Positions 17,712-26,512 of a stretch of DNA of 64,000 nucleotides are shown one piece after another. The stretch's first letter is position 1; every line of letters begins with the position of its first letter. Source of the stretch: Pseudomonas sp. Irchel 3E13 (GTDB lineage: Bacteria; Pseudomonadota; Gammaproteobacteria; Pseudomonadales; Pseudomonadaceae); contig NZ_FYDX01000001.1 of NCBI RefSeq assembly GCF_900187455.1, positions 1 to 64,000 of the forward strand, read 5' to 3'. The notes below the pieces were generated by a model, which saw only the letters and a program-made list of their open reading frames with translations, was not told where the DNA came from and did no database searches. The position numbers and the translations under genes are program-made.

Positions 17712-18539
17712 ATGAACTACCAACCGCCAAAGCAACTGCAAGCCGCCATCCTCGACTGGGCAGGCACCGTCGTGGATTTCGGCTCCTTCGCGCCGACCCA
17801 GATCTTCGTCGAAGCCTTCGCCGAATTCGGCATCCAGGTCAGCCTGGAAGAAGCCCGCGGCCCGATGGGCATGGGCAAGTGGGACCATATCCGCACCTTG
17901 TGCGATAACCCGGCCATCGCTGAGCGCTACGAGGCCGCTTTCGGCCATCGGCCGACCGACGAGGACGTAACCGCCATTTACGAGCGCTTCATGCCGTTGC
18001 AGATTGAGAAAATCGCCGACCACTCGGCACTGATTCCGGGCGCGCTGGAAGCCATCGACCAGCTGCGCCGGCAAGGGCTGAAAATCGGCTCCTGCTCGGG
18101 TTACCCGGCGGTGGTGATGGAAAAAGTGGTGGCCCTGGCGCTGGGCAACGGCTATGTCGCCGACCATGTAGTGGCCACCGATGAAGTCCCCAACGGCCGC
18201 CCCTGGCCCGGGCAGGCTTTGGCCAACGTCATCGCCCTGGGCATCAGCGACGTGGCGGCCTGCGTCAAGGTGGACGACACCTGGCCCGGTATCCTCGAAG
18301 GTCGCAGCGCCGGGATGTGGACCGTCGCCCTGAGTTGCTCGGGCAATGCCCTTGGCCTCACCTATGAGCAGTACAAGGCGCTGCCCGAAGCGCAACTGCA
18401 ACAGGAGCGCCAGCGCATCGCCCAGTTGTTCGAAGGTTCACGGCCCCATTACCTGATCGACACCCTCGTTGAACTGCCCGCGGTGATCGCCGACATCAAC
18501 GTACGCCTGGCACGCGGCGAGATGCCGCAGAATGGCTGA
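17712..18539 (+). CDS. phnX: Phosphonoacetaldehyde hydrolase (phosphonatase)
   Basis: This 275-residue HAD-superfamily enzyme cleaves phosphonoacetaldehyde to acetaldehyde and phosphate in the cytoplasm. The nucleophile Asp is in [12 protein letters not shown]. The Schiff-base lysine cap region is [16 protein letters not shown], the second HAD motif is [13 protein letters not shown], and the acidic motif is [13 protein letters not shown]. All key residues are present and the length matches the family. It is last in the phosphonate operon, 35 bp after the dehydrogenase gene. Confidence 0.95.
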   Translation: MNYQPPKQLQAAILDWAGTVVDFGSFAPTQIFVEAFAEFGIQVSLEEARGPMGMGKWDHIRTLCDNPAIAERYEAAFGHRPTDEDVTAIYERFMPLQIEKIADHSALIPGALEAIDQLRRQGLKIGSCSGYPAVVMEKVVALALGNGYVADHVVATDEVPNGRPWPGQALANVIALGISDVAACVKVDDTWPGILEGRSAGMWTVALSCSGNALGLTYEQYKALPEAQLQQERQRIAQLFEGSRPHYLIDTLVELPAVIADINVRLARGEMPQNG

Positions 18540-18644
18540 CCCGCGTGGCCCGCTCCTTATTGTTCTGAATCAAGCCCGCCGCTGATTTTTAACCTGTGAC
18601 CCGGCAATAGTCGCGTTCAGTACCATAATGCCATTAGCTTGTAG

Positions 18645-18689
18645 CCATCGCGCCGACACGGACGGTCGACACCCGTGTCGGCGCGATGG
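18645..18689. terminator. Perfect 17-bp hairpin between phnX and the EAL gene
   Basis: The 17 bases at 18645-18661 (CCATCGCGCCGACACGG) are exactly complementary to 18673-18689 around an 11-base loop. It lies 105 bp after phnX and 61 bp before the EAL gene. No U tract follows on either strand, so it may stop or attenuate transcription with Rho, protect the phn mRNA end, or act in the EAL leader. Confidence 0.55.
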
Positions 18690-18750
18690 TCAATCGAATG
18701 CAAAAGGTATTGGGCCTGGGTGTCCAGGTCAGCTCCCCAAGGCGGGTGAA

Positions 18751-20328
18751 ATGAAACGCTCCACAATCATGCGACGTGGTCTGTTCCTGAGTTTTCTGGC
18801 AGTCGTTGTTCCCTTTGCGCTCAGCGGAGCCGTCGGTTGGTTCTTGACCATTCATTCGGCCCAGACCCGGCTCACCACCCTCGCCCAGATCGCCTCGGAA
18901 CGGGCGAACACCACCTTCGAGCAGGCCTCGCAAGCCCTCAAGAGCATCGCCCTCACCGACCTGCCGCCGTGCTCCCCCGAGGGCATCGACCAGATGCGCA
19001 TGGTGGCGATGAACACCTTTTCCGTGGAGTCCGTGGGCTACGAGGAAGATGTCTTCGCGTGTACGTCATGGGGCGCGACACGGCCCAAATCGAAAGCCTG
19101 GCCCGAAGATTTCACCACCGATGACGGGGTGAAGGTTTCCATCGATGTGCAGTCCGACAGCGACCTGGTCAAGCCGATGCTGGCCTTGCAGTACGCCGCG
19201 TTCAATGTGCTGGTCGACCCCGAGCAATTCCGCGAAGTGGCGCTCGACGAAGGGATCCGGGTGGCCGTAGGCACCAAACAAGGCCGCGTGCTGGGGCCGA
19301 CCCATCCCAATACCGCGCATTTTCTGGCGCTGGTCCACGCGGGGCCGACCCACGGGCTCAAGGATGGTTTTCTCTACACCCTCGTGCCCCAGCGCAACTT
19401 TACCGTTGTCGCCGCGATTCCCCGCCAGCACCTGCTGGCCAGCCTGTGGGAACACCAGTTGTATCTTCTGCCGCTCGGGGCCATCGTTGCGGCCTGGCTG
19501 CTGACGCTGGTCCTGCGCGCCTGGCGGCGCACGCTGTCTCCCCTTGCTGCGCTGGAGCGCGCGGTGCGCCGGCGTGAATTCATCGTTTACTACCAACCCA
19601 TCATCGAACTCGACAGCCAACGCTGTATCGGCGCCGAAGCGTTGATCCGGTGGCGCAAGCCCAACGGCGATATGGTCCCGCCGGACCTGTTCATTCCCCT
19701 TGCCGAAAGCAGCGGGCTCATCCTGCCCATCACCGACCAGGTCATTGAAAGCATCCTCAACGACCTCGGCGCGCTGCTGGTTGCCGACCGCTCGCTGCAT
19801 ATCGCGATAAACCTCGCGGCGGCGGATGTGTGTTCCGGGCGCTTCCTGCCGCTCCTCCAGCGGGAAATCGCCCGCGCCAATGTGCTTCCCGGGCAGATCT
19901 GGCTGGAAGTGACAGAGCGCAGCTTTATCGACCCCGACTCCGCCAAGAAGACCATCGAGCATGCCCGGCAGGCGGGCTTCGTGGTGGCGCTGGATGACTT
20001 CGGGACGGGCTACTCAAGCTTGCAGTACCTGCAACGGCTGTCCCTGGATGTGCTGAAGATCGACCGGTCATTCGTCGACAAGATCGGCAAGCAGGACGTC
20101 AAGGCCAACCTGGTTTCCCATGTCATCGACATGGGGCTGGCGTTGCAACTGACATTGGTCGCCGAAGGCGTGGAAACGCTGGAGCAACTCGATTACCTGC
20201 GGGCGAACCATGTCAAATACGCCCAAGGCTGGCTGTTCGCCAAAGCAATGGAATGTGGCCAGTTCACGCAGTTGTACCAACAGTCAGCGTTCGCCCAGCT
20301 TCCAACGCCGGTCAACGTAGTTGATTGA
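18751..20328 (+). CDS. Cyclic-di-GMP phosphodiesterase with periplasmic CSS sensor (CSS-EAL)
   Basis: This 525-residue membrane phosphodiesterase has TM1 at about residues 9-30, a periplasmic CSS-motif domain with its cysteines (PPCSPEG and FACTSWG), TM2 at about 230-255, and a cytoplasmic EAL domain. The catalytic elements are intact (GAEALIRW, INLAAAD, EVTERSF, DDFGTGYSSL, KIDRSF, AEGVET), so hydrolysis of c-di-GMP to pGpG is expected. In E. coli CSS-EAL proteins (PdeC type) the disulfide state of the two cysteines gates activity. The start at 18751 places the signal-anchor at the N terminus. The upstream frame crosses the hairpin and is rejected. It overlaps the convergent kinase-like gene by 17 bp. 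Confidence 0.92.
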   Translation: MKRSTIMRRGLFLSFLAVVVPFALSGAVGWFLTIHSAQTRLTTLAQIASERANTTFEQASQALKSIALTDLPPCSPEGIDQMRMVAMNTFSVESVGYEEDVFACTSWGATRPKSKAWPEDFTTDDGVKVSIDVQSDSDLVKPMLALQYAAFNVLVDPEQFREVALDEGIRVAVGTKQGRVLGPTHPNTAHFLALVHAGPTHGLKDGFLYTLVPQRNFTVVAAIPRQHLLASLWEHQLYLLPLGAIVAAWLLTLVLRAWRRTLSPLAALERAVRRREFIVYYQPIIELDSQRCIGAEALIRWRKPNGDMVPPDLFIPLAESSGLILPITDQVIESILNDLGALLVADRSLHIAINLAAADVCSGRFLPLLQREIARANVLPGQIWLEVTERSFIDPDSAKKTIEHARQAGFVVALDDFGTGYSSLQYLQRLSLDVLKIDRSFVDKIGKQDVKANLVSHVIDMGLALQLTLVAEGVETLEQLDYLRANHVKYAQGWLFAKAMECGQFTQLYQQSAFAQLPTPVNVVD

Positions 20329-20935
20329 TCAGTACACCCTGGATCTCGGCAACCACCTGCATCGTTGCCTCTTCGACGGTGCCTTCATTACGGCACAGCA
20401 CCCAACCGTGATCCGCAACTGCGCGTTCGAAGGCCTGGGTACAGGCGATATGTTCTTCCAGCTTGTGGATCAACGTACTGCCCAGCCCGCGCGATCGTGC
20501 CGCGGCCCTGGCCCATGAAACGTCCGGGGCGGTGACAACCCCGACATGCAGGTCTGGCACCTGCACATTTCGATCGAGGTTCAACTGGAGGATGTCCGCA
20601 AACGGGACCAGCCGGCGAAACGCCGCATCAGACGGATACCAGCGATCCATCAGGATGATGCTGTCCCGCGGTTGCTCAGGCAGGACATGTCGGGAAATCC
20701 AGGCCCGGCTATCGGCAAAGCGCTCGCAAACTTTTAACTCCAGATCGCGATCGGGATTTCTGACGAGCTGGTTAACGAGTGCCATTGTCTCGCCCCGGTA
20801 GGGGTCGCTTTTCTTCTCGCACAGCCGGATCACCTTCTTGTTGTCGGCCCTCAATACTTTCGTGACGGCCTCCAGCAGTGTGGTTTTTCCGGTGCCCTTG
20901 GGGCCATCGAGAGAGACAAACAGCGGACGATTCAT
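20312..20935 (-). CDS. Thymidylate-kinase-like P-loop protein
   Basis: This 207-residue P-loop nucleotide kinase has Walker A GPKGTGKTT at about residues 10-18, a DR(W/Y) motif IILMDRWYPSDAAF resembling the dTMP kinase DRY segment, and a LID-like region (WARAAARSRGLGS). It is probably not the housekeeping tmk, because it stands alone, lacks the holB partner, and the sequence is divergent. A role as a nucleotide or deoxynucleotide kinase paralogue is inferred. It converges on the EAL gene with a 17-bp overlap of the 3' ends. No strong ribosome binding site is visible before the ATG. Confidence 0.75.
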   Translation of the reverse strand: MNRPLFVSLDGPKGTGKTTLLEAVTKVLRADNKKVIRLCEKKSDPYRGETMALVNQLVRNPDRDLELKVCERFADSRAWISRHVLPEQPRDSIILMDRWYPSDAAFRRLVPFADILQLNLDRNVQVPDLHVGVVTAPDVSWARAAARSRGLGSTLIHKLEEHIACTQAFERAVADHGWVLCRNEGTVEEATMQVVAEIQGVLINQLR

Positions 20936-21037
20936 GCTTTAAACAACGATTGGTGAGGGTGGGACTTCCTACCAGTAAAACGGGCGGTCCGCCAGCAATA
21001 AGATCCCCTGCCGGCGGCGCCCTGGGTCGATGGCCCT

Positions 21038-22240
21038 TCAGAACAGCCCGGACGTCGGCGGTGGCGTCCCGCTCAATTGCCAGGCGCCCACCACGGCCGC
21101 TTTCCATTGCCGTGGGTTGTGGTTGGCGACGGTACGGGCGTTGCGCCAATGCCGGTCGAGGTTGTGCGTCCGTCCTGTGGTGGACGCGCCGCCCACATCA
21201 AAGATCAACTCCGCGGCTTTCAATGCCGACTCGGCAGCAATGTATTGTGCCTGGGCAACATCCACGGCAGCCTGATCCACCACCCGCGTATCCAGCCCGC
21301 TGGCCCACGCCCGGTCGATCGTTTCAGCCGCCCGCAGGACCACCGCCTCGGCAGTAAATGCGCGGGCCGACACTTCTCCCACACTGAACTGCACATACGG
21401 ATCGTCCACCGAGCGGCTGGCCGTGCTGTGTTTGATCGGCCGCGCGTGCTGGTTGGTGAAACTCACCGCGTCATTCAGCGCATTGCGCGCAATACCCGCC
21501 TGGACCGCGGCCAGGAACAATTGCAGGAACGGCGTGACGATCGTTCGCTTGCCTTCTTCGACGATCCGCGTGCAGATCTCGTCGCGATGGACCACCACCT
21601 CGTGCAGGTGCGTGGTGCCGCTTGCCGTCAGGCGCTGCCCCATCGCATCGAAGTCGTCGAGCAGTTCCAGGCCCTGGCGGTCGCTGGGAATGATGAAGGT
21701 CACCGGCTGTTCATTGTCATCCAGTGCCATCGCACTGACCCAGTCGGCATACAGCGCGCCGGTGCTGTAGAACTTGCTGCCGGTCGCTCGGTAGTGGTCG
21801 CCTTCGGCAACGATCCTGGCGCTGATCGTGCCGCTGGCGCCGCCCACTTCCCAGCCAGCATTACCGATCACGGCGCCTTGCAGATAGCGGGCGAACCAGC
21901 GCTCGCGCTCGGCCTCGGCGCCGTCGGCGTTTGACGCCAGCAGGCCTTCGAGGAAGCCGAAGCCGGGCCGCAGCGCCTGCGCCACGTTGGAGTCGACCGA
22001 GGCGATGCGGATCAGCAAGGCGATCACGTCCTTCACCGATGCGCCGGCACCACCGTGGCTGGCCGGAATACGTGCGGTAAACAGACCGGCCTTGGCGAGC
22101 TGGGCCACGGCCTCGTAAGGCAGTTGCCGGTCGCGTTCACGCTGCGAAGCACCGGCGCCGATCACGGGCAGCAGTTGATCGATACGGGCGTTGAGCTGCT
22201 CCAGGGTGACGGTCTGAGGTACGGCGGACACGCTGTTCAT
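21038..22240 (-). CDS. SfnB/DszC-like acyl-CoA-dehydrogenase-fold monooxygenase (1)
   Basis: This 400-residue flavin enzyme has the acyl-CoA dehydrogenase fold but the DszC/SfnB signature: GLFTARIPASHGGAGAS, ATGSKFYSTGALYADWVSAMA, MGQRLTASGTTHL, and a C-terminal VGGASTTGRTHNLDRHWRNARTVANHNP. The His/Arg block replaces the catalytic Glu region of true acyl-CoA dehydrogenases. Such FMNH2-dependent oxygenases attack sulfides, sulfones or related sulfur compounds under sulfate limitation. It is last in the leftward unit LLM-AKR-this gene. AAGGAACTG precedes the ATG. The substrate is unknown. Confidence 0.88.
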   Translation of the reverse strand: MNSVSAVPQTVTLEQLNARIDQLLPVIGAGASQRERDRQLPYEAVAQLAKAGLFTARIPASHGGAGASVKDVIALLIRIASVDSNVAQALRPGFGFLEGLLASNADGAEAERERWFARYLQGAVIGNAGWEVGGASGTISARIVAEGDHYRATGSKFYSTGALYADWVSAMALDDNEQPVTFIIPSDRQGLELLDDFDAMGQRLTASGTTHLHEVVVHRDEICTRIVEEGKRTIVTPFLQLFLAAVQAGIARNALNDAVSFTNQHARPIKHSTASRSVDDPYVQFSVGEVSARAFTAEAVVLRAAETIDRAWASGLDTRVVDQAAVDVAQAQYIAAESALKAAELIFDVGGASTTGRTHNLDRHWRNARTVANHNPRQWKAAVVGAWQLSGTPPPTSGLF

Positions 22241-22286
22241 GACAGTTCCTTGTTCAAGGTCTCGCGTAAAAAGTGGGGGCGCGCGT

Positions 22287-23339
22287 TCACGGCGCGGGAT
22301 TGGGAATTCGCTGATGAATCGCCTGGACCTGCGCCTTTATCTCGTCACTCAGGCTGACATCCAGCGCGCCGAGGTTCTCCCGGAGCTGGGCCAGGCTGGT
22401 TTGCCCGGTCAGCGCGCTGGCGACGAAGGGCTTGTCGATGACAAAGGCCAGCGCCAGTTGCGCCGGCGTCAGCCCGTGCTGCCGGGCGATGTCCACATAC
22501 GCGGCAATGGCCTCCTGCGCGGAGGGGCTGTCATAACGGTTGAACGCCCGATACACCGACGAAAGCCGCGAGCCTTCGGGGCGAGCGCCATTGAGGTATT
22601 TGCCGGTCAACGCACCGAAGGCCAGCGGCGAATACGCCAGCAGGCTTACGCCTTCACGGTCACTGAACTCCGACAAACCACCCTCGAACAGTCGGTTGAG
22701 CAGGCTGTAGGGGTTCTGCACGCTGACGATACGCGGCAGCCCCAGCCGCTCGCTCTGCTTGAGGAACTCGGCGACGCCCCACGGTGTTTCGTTGGAGACA
22801 CCGATGTGCCGAACCTTGCCGGCGCGGACCTGCTCTGCCAGCACACTGAGGGTTTCTTCGATGGCAATACTCTCGGCATCGCCCTGGTACACGTACTCGC
22901 GCTGGCCGAAGGTGGTGGTTTTACGGTCGGGCCAATGCAACTGGTACACATCCAGATAATCCGTGCGCAAGCGCTCAAGGCTGCCGTCCAGGGCTTCGAC
23001 GATGTTGCGCCGGTCATGCCGGCTCAAGCCGCCGCGGATATGTTGCTGGGTCTGAAGCCCACCGGACGGGCCGCTGACTTTGCTGGCCAACACCACCTCG
23101 GCGCGACGTCCGCTGGCGGCCAGCCAGTTGCCAATGTAACGCTCGGTGGTGCGCCAGGTCTCGGCGCTGGTCGGCGTCGGGTACATCTCGGCGGTGTCGA
23201 TCAGGTTGATGCCTTCGGCGAGCGCCAGGTCGATTTGCTGGTGCGCGTCGTGTTCGCTGTTCTGATGCCCCCAGGTCAAGGTGCCCAGCCCGAGAACACT
23301 CACGTCGATGCCGCTGCGGCCCAATTGGCGATAACGCAT
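22287..23339 (-). CDS. Tas-like aldo/keto reductase
   Basis: This 350-residue NADPH-dependent aldo/keto reductase of the Tas/YajO type has the N-terminal MRYRQLGRSGIDVSVLGLGTLTWG. The catalytic Asp and Tyr are in INLIDTAEMYP, the Lys is in VLASKVSG, and the His is in VYQLHWPD. Cofactor-binding residues lie near the C terminus (SALTGQTSLAQLRENL). The start at 23339 is preceded by AAGGATTCAGC. The longer frame to 23543 is a shadow of the upstream gene. It lies between two sulfur-type monooxygenases and probably reduces the carbonyl product of C-S cleavage, which is inference. Confidence 0.9.
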   Translation of the reverse strand: MRYRQLGRSGIDVSVLGLGTLTWGHQNSEHDAHQQIDLALAEGINLIDTAEMYPTPTSAETWRTTERYIGNWLAASGRRAEVVLASKVSGPSGGLQTQQHIRGGLSRHDRRNIVEALDGSLERLRTDYLDVYQLHWPDRKTTTFGQREYVYQGDAESIAIEETLSVLAEQVRAGKVRHIGVSNETPWGVAEFLKQSERLGLPRIVSVQNPYSLLNRLFEGGLSEFSDREGVSLLAYSPLAFGALTGKYLNGARPEGSRLSSVYRAFNRYDSPSAQEAIAAYVDIARQHGLTPAQLALAFVIDKPFVASALTGQTSLAQLRENLGALDVSLSDEIKAQVQAIHQRIPNPAP

Positions 23340-23361
23340 GCTGAATCCTTGTCGCCGGTGC

Positions 23362-24714
23362 TCAGGAGCGCGGGCGGTACTGGTTGACGGGGAACGGCAG
23401 GCCAAGGTGCTCGCGCAACGTGCTGCCGGTGTATTCATGACGGAACAGCCCGCGCTTGCGCAGCAGCGGCACGACCTCATCGACAAACGCCTCGACACCG
23501 GACGGGAACATGTCCGGCATGATGTTGAAGCCATCGGCGGCATGGGCCAGGAACCACTCGGCGAGCGTATCGGCCACCTGCTCGGGCGTGCCGACCACCA
23601 GGCGATGGCCCACCAGGATGCGCCGGGAAAGCTGGCGAACGCTGAGGTTCTCCCGGCGGGCCAGGTTCAGTTGCGCTTCGAGGAAGCCTTGCGAGCCGCG
23701 CTCGAAGTCCGCCACCGCACCGATGCGGTCCCACGGCAGCGGCGCATCCGGGTCGAGTTCGCTGGCCGGGATGCCGAACCGACCCGCCACCAGATCGAGC
23801 AAGCCGTGCTCGCCATGCCAGGCATTAAGGTCGTCGAAACGTGCCTGGGCCTCGGCTTCGGTGCTGCCGATCACGGTGGACAGCCCCGGCATGATCTTCA
23901 GGTGCTCGGGGTTGCGCCCCCAACGCACCGCCCGCTCCTTCATTTCCCGGTAAAACTGCTGGCCGGCGTCGAGTGTCGTCTGGGTGGTGAAGATCGCATC
24001 GGCATAGCGTGAACCGAGGGCCTTGCCGCCCTCCGACGAGCCCGCCTGCACCAGCACCGGACGGCCCTGGGCCGAGCGCGGCACGTTCAGCGGCCCTTTG
24101 ACCGAGAAATGCTGACCGACGAAATCAATGGCACGGACCTTTCGCGGGTCGGCGAATTGCCCGGTGCGGGCATCGCCGATGATCGCGTCGTCTTCCCAGC
24201 TATCCCACAGCTTCAGGGTGACGTCGATGAATTCGTCGGCCCGCGCATAACGGTCGACGTGCAGCGGCGCGCCGCCCAGGCCGAAGTTCTGCGCGGCATC
24301 GTCGCTGGCGTTGGTCACCGCGTTCCATGCTGCCCGGCCGCGGCTGACATGATCCAGCGACGCAAAACGCCGCGCGATGTTGTACGGCTCGTTGTAGGTG
24401 GTCGAGGCCGTGGCGATCACGCCAATACGCTGGGTGGCCGCGGCGACCGCGGTCAGCACGATGGCCGGGTCCAGGTGGCCGACCGGCTGGTTGGACACGT
24501 CGCCCGCCAGGGCTGACCAGTCGGCGAGAAACACCGCGTCGAGACAGCCACGCTCGGACAGCCGCGCGATGTGCTGGTAATGCTCGATATCCAGGTGAGC
24601 CGTGGCGGCGAGTTCGGCTTTACGCCAGGCGCCCAGGTGCGCGCCGAAACCCAGCATGTTCATGCCCAGGCTCATCTGGCCACTACGTTGGTTGCCCCGG
24701 TTTGCGCTACTCAT
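23362..24714 (-). CDS. NtaA/SnaA/DszA-family flavin-dependent monooxygenase
   Basis: This 450-residue luciferase-like monooxygenase is of the DszA/NtaA subgroup, with LGFGAHLGAWRKAELAA, CLDAVFLADWSAL, VATASTTYNEPYNIARRFASLDHVSRGRAAWNAVTNA (read as shorter blocks), VQAGSSEGGKALGSRYADAIF and the C-terminal AADGFNIMPDMFPSG. These enzymes use FMNH2 from a separate reductase to oxidise sulfones, chelators or similar compounds. No flavin reductase gene is present nearby. Its start overlaps the stop of the second DszC-like gene (ATGA), so the two are coupled. Confidence 0.92.
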   Translation of the reverse strand: MSSANRGNQRSGQMSLGMNMLGFGAHLGAWRKAELAATAHLDIEHYQHIARLSERGCLDAVFLADWSALAGDVSNQPVGHLDPAIVLTAVAAATQRIGVIATASTTYNEPYNIARRFASLDHVSRGRAAWNAVTNASDDAAQNFGLGGAPLHVDRYARADEFIDVTLKLWDSWEDDAIIGDARTGQFADPRKVRAIDFVGQHFSVKGPLNVPRSAQGRPVLVQAGSSEGGKALGSRYADAIFTTQTTLDAGQQFYREMKERAVRWGRNPEHLKIMPGLSTVIGSTEAEAQARFDDLNAWHGEHGLLDLVAGRFGIPASELDPDAPLPWDRIGAVADFERGSQGFLEAQLNLARRENLSVRQLSRRILVGHRLVVGTPEQVADTLAEWFLAHAADGFNIMPDMFPSGVEAFVDEVVPLLRKRGLFRHEYTGSTLREHLGLPFPVNQYRPRS

Positions 24715-25973
24715 ACCGCGCTCGCCTCGTCGCGGGCGCCGGTAGTATCGGCGGCTTGCTGGGCAAGCCAGGCGGCATCCGGGGTGACGCCATTCAGGTA
24801 GTAGTTGCCCAGCACCCGCTCGCGGTAGATCGCCGGGTTATGCGAGGCCAGCGTGCGGGCATTGCGCCAGTGACGGTCGAAACGCCGGGTTTCACTGGTG
24901 GCGGAAGCACCGCCGACTTCGAACAGCAAGGTCGTGGCTTCCAGCACCTGCCCCAGAATGATCTGCTGAACCTGGAAGGTGCGAACTTCCGCTTCGGTGT
25001 AATGGTGTTCCTCGGCGTAACCGCCCTGCTCCGCCTCGTACACCTCCTGGACAATCCCGGCGACTGCCAGCACCTGGGTTTCGGCCGAATAGGCCAGGCT
25101 TGAAAGACGCCCGATAACCCGCTGCACCAGCGGATCGTCCTTGGGGCTGGCATGTCCCGGGAAGCCGAACGCTCGGGTGCGGCCCTTGACGAACTCGGTG
25201 GCATCGCGCAGCACCGCATTGGCGATCCCGGCCAGGGCTGCAAGGTGGAACAACTGATAGAACGCGGTGAGGTACGACTCGGCGCGAACCTCGTCTTTCT
25301 TGAAGCGGCGGATGATGTGCTGTTCCGGCACCGCTACCGCGGCAAACCGCGTGGTGCCGCTGCCGGTGAGGCGCTGGCCGAAACCGTCCCAGTCATCCAC
25401 TACCGATACACCTTGGGCATCGGTCGGCACCGCGACGCTGACAAAGTCCTCGCCCTCCAGCGCGACGGCGGCGATCCAGTCCGCGTACAGGGTTCCCGTG
25501 CAGTAATACTTCTCGCCATCCAGTTGCCAGCCGGCCGTTGCCGATCCCGCACTGACAGGGCTGAGCGCAACCGAATTGCCGGTGGTGCTGCTGCGCTCAG
25601 CCATGGCAGCGCCCCAGAGCTGACCATCGGCCACCTTGGACAACCAATAGTCCTGCGATGCCGGGTCACGGCTGGACAACCGCCCCTCCACGAAACCGAA
25701 ATGCGCCCGGAAGATCTGCGGCAGGTTGGAGTCCGCTTCTGCGAGTTGAATCAACAGGCGAAAAAGCTGCGGCAGGGTCGCACCCAGTCCGCCTTGTGCG
25801 ACCGGTACCCGCAGGGCGCCGAAACGGGCTTCACGCAACCACTTGACCGGCTCAAAGGCGAGTTCACGCTGCTGCTCGCGGGCAACGGCGGTGTCGGCAA
25901 TGCGGGCGAACACGTCGGCAAAGCGCTGATGCAAATCTGCGTAGGTCGGGTCGGGAGAAAGTGTCGAACTCAT
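24711..25973 (-). CDS. SfnB/DszC-like acyl-CoA-dehydrogenase-fold monooxygenase (2)
   Basis: This 420-residue paralogue of the gene at 21038-22240 shows the same blocks: FGALRVPVAQGGLGAT, LDGEKYYCTGTLYADWIAAVA, FGQRLTGSGTTRF, and VGGASATSETRRFDRHWRNARTLASHNP. It is first in the leftward unit and is preceded by AGGAAAAAACA. Known relatives are SfnB-family sulfur-acquisition oxidoreductases and DszC. Two different copies flanking an LLM monooxygenase suggest sequential oxidation of one compound or two related substrates. Confidence 0.88.
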   Translation of the reverse strand: MSSTLSPDPTYADLHQRFADVFARIADTAVAREQQRELAFEPVKWLREARFGALRVPVAQGGLGATLPQLFRLLIQLAEADSNLPQIFRAHFGFVEGRLSSRDPASQDYWLSKVADGQLWGAAMAERSSTTGNSVALSPVSAGSATAGWQLDGEKYYCTGTLYADWIAAVALEGEDFVSVAVPTDAQGVSVVDDWDGFGQRLTGSGTTRFAAVAVPEQHIIRRFKKDEVRAESYLTAFYQLFHLAALAGIANAVLRDATEFVKGRTRAFGFPGHASPKDDPLVQRVIGRLSSLAYSAETQVLAVAGIVQEVYEAEQGGYAEEHHYTEAEVRTFQVQQIILGQVLEATTLLFEVGGASATSETRRFDRHWRNARTLASHNPAIYRERVLGNYYLNGVTPDAAWLAQQAADTTGARDEASAV

Positions 25974-26512
25974 TGTTTTTTCCTGGTGGGTTCATGTGCC
26001 AAGCCGCCCTCACTGGCGACTCAATGCAATACAGCGAATGATGCTGCGCAACCACAAAGTTCAGCGGTTACTACTGGGAGAGGGACAGTTCGATGATGTA
26101 TTTGAAAAAATCGGAATCACGATCAACTTTATTTTGAAATCACCGTTATCGCTTCACAAAGCAGATTGCAATCAACATGCCACGCCGGAAAAACATGTGC
26201 CCACTAGTAGACCAGCGCTTACGCTATAAACAAGGAAAGCTATTTCTTTAAAAACACTCCCGGACAATAAATCATTACGCCCGGATTGAGGCACTAGCGC
26301 ACTGCTCGACCCTACAGGCCTGTCGTTGCACCAACACTTTGTTGCTCAAGTGTTGGCCCCTGAACAGTGAAATTTAAGTTGCGGATGGCTTATAACTAAA
26401 AAACTTTTTCTATGCGATCAGGTTAGTTGATTTTGTTTGCGTTAGTGAATTTAATCCCGGAGTCAACTTTTGTAGTCGCGAACTAACCCACCCGTTACCC
26501 CGGAATTCCAGC
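25974..26512. promoter_or_regulatory. Divergent promoter region of the sulfur/transport locus
   Basis: This 539-bp AT-rich stretch holds no convincing gene and must contain the promoters of both the leftward monooxygenase unit and the rightward ABC unit. It contains a 9-bp perfect inverted repeat (CCAACACTT/AAGTGTTGG, 26331-26356) that overlaps an element also found upstream of the TonB receptor. No obvious sigma-54 -24/-12 pair was found. Confidence 0.55.
26325..26356. promoter_or_regulatory. Candidate operator, shared with the receptor promoter
   Basis: The element GTTGCACCA, ACACT, TGTTGC and GTGTTG is embedded here in a 9-bp inverted repeat (26331-26339 and 26348-26356, 8-bp spacer). The same blocks in the same order occur at 30239-30283 ahead of the TonB receptor. 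This suggests one regulator for both uptake steps. Confidence 0.45.

Noticed and set aside
25996..26229. A 77-residue frame in the divergent promoter region
   Set aside because: No recognised motif, and it lies in AT-rich regulatory DNA between two divergent operons.
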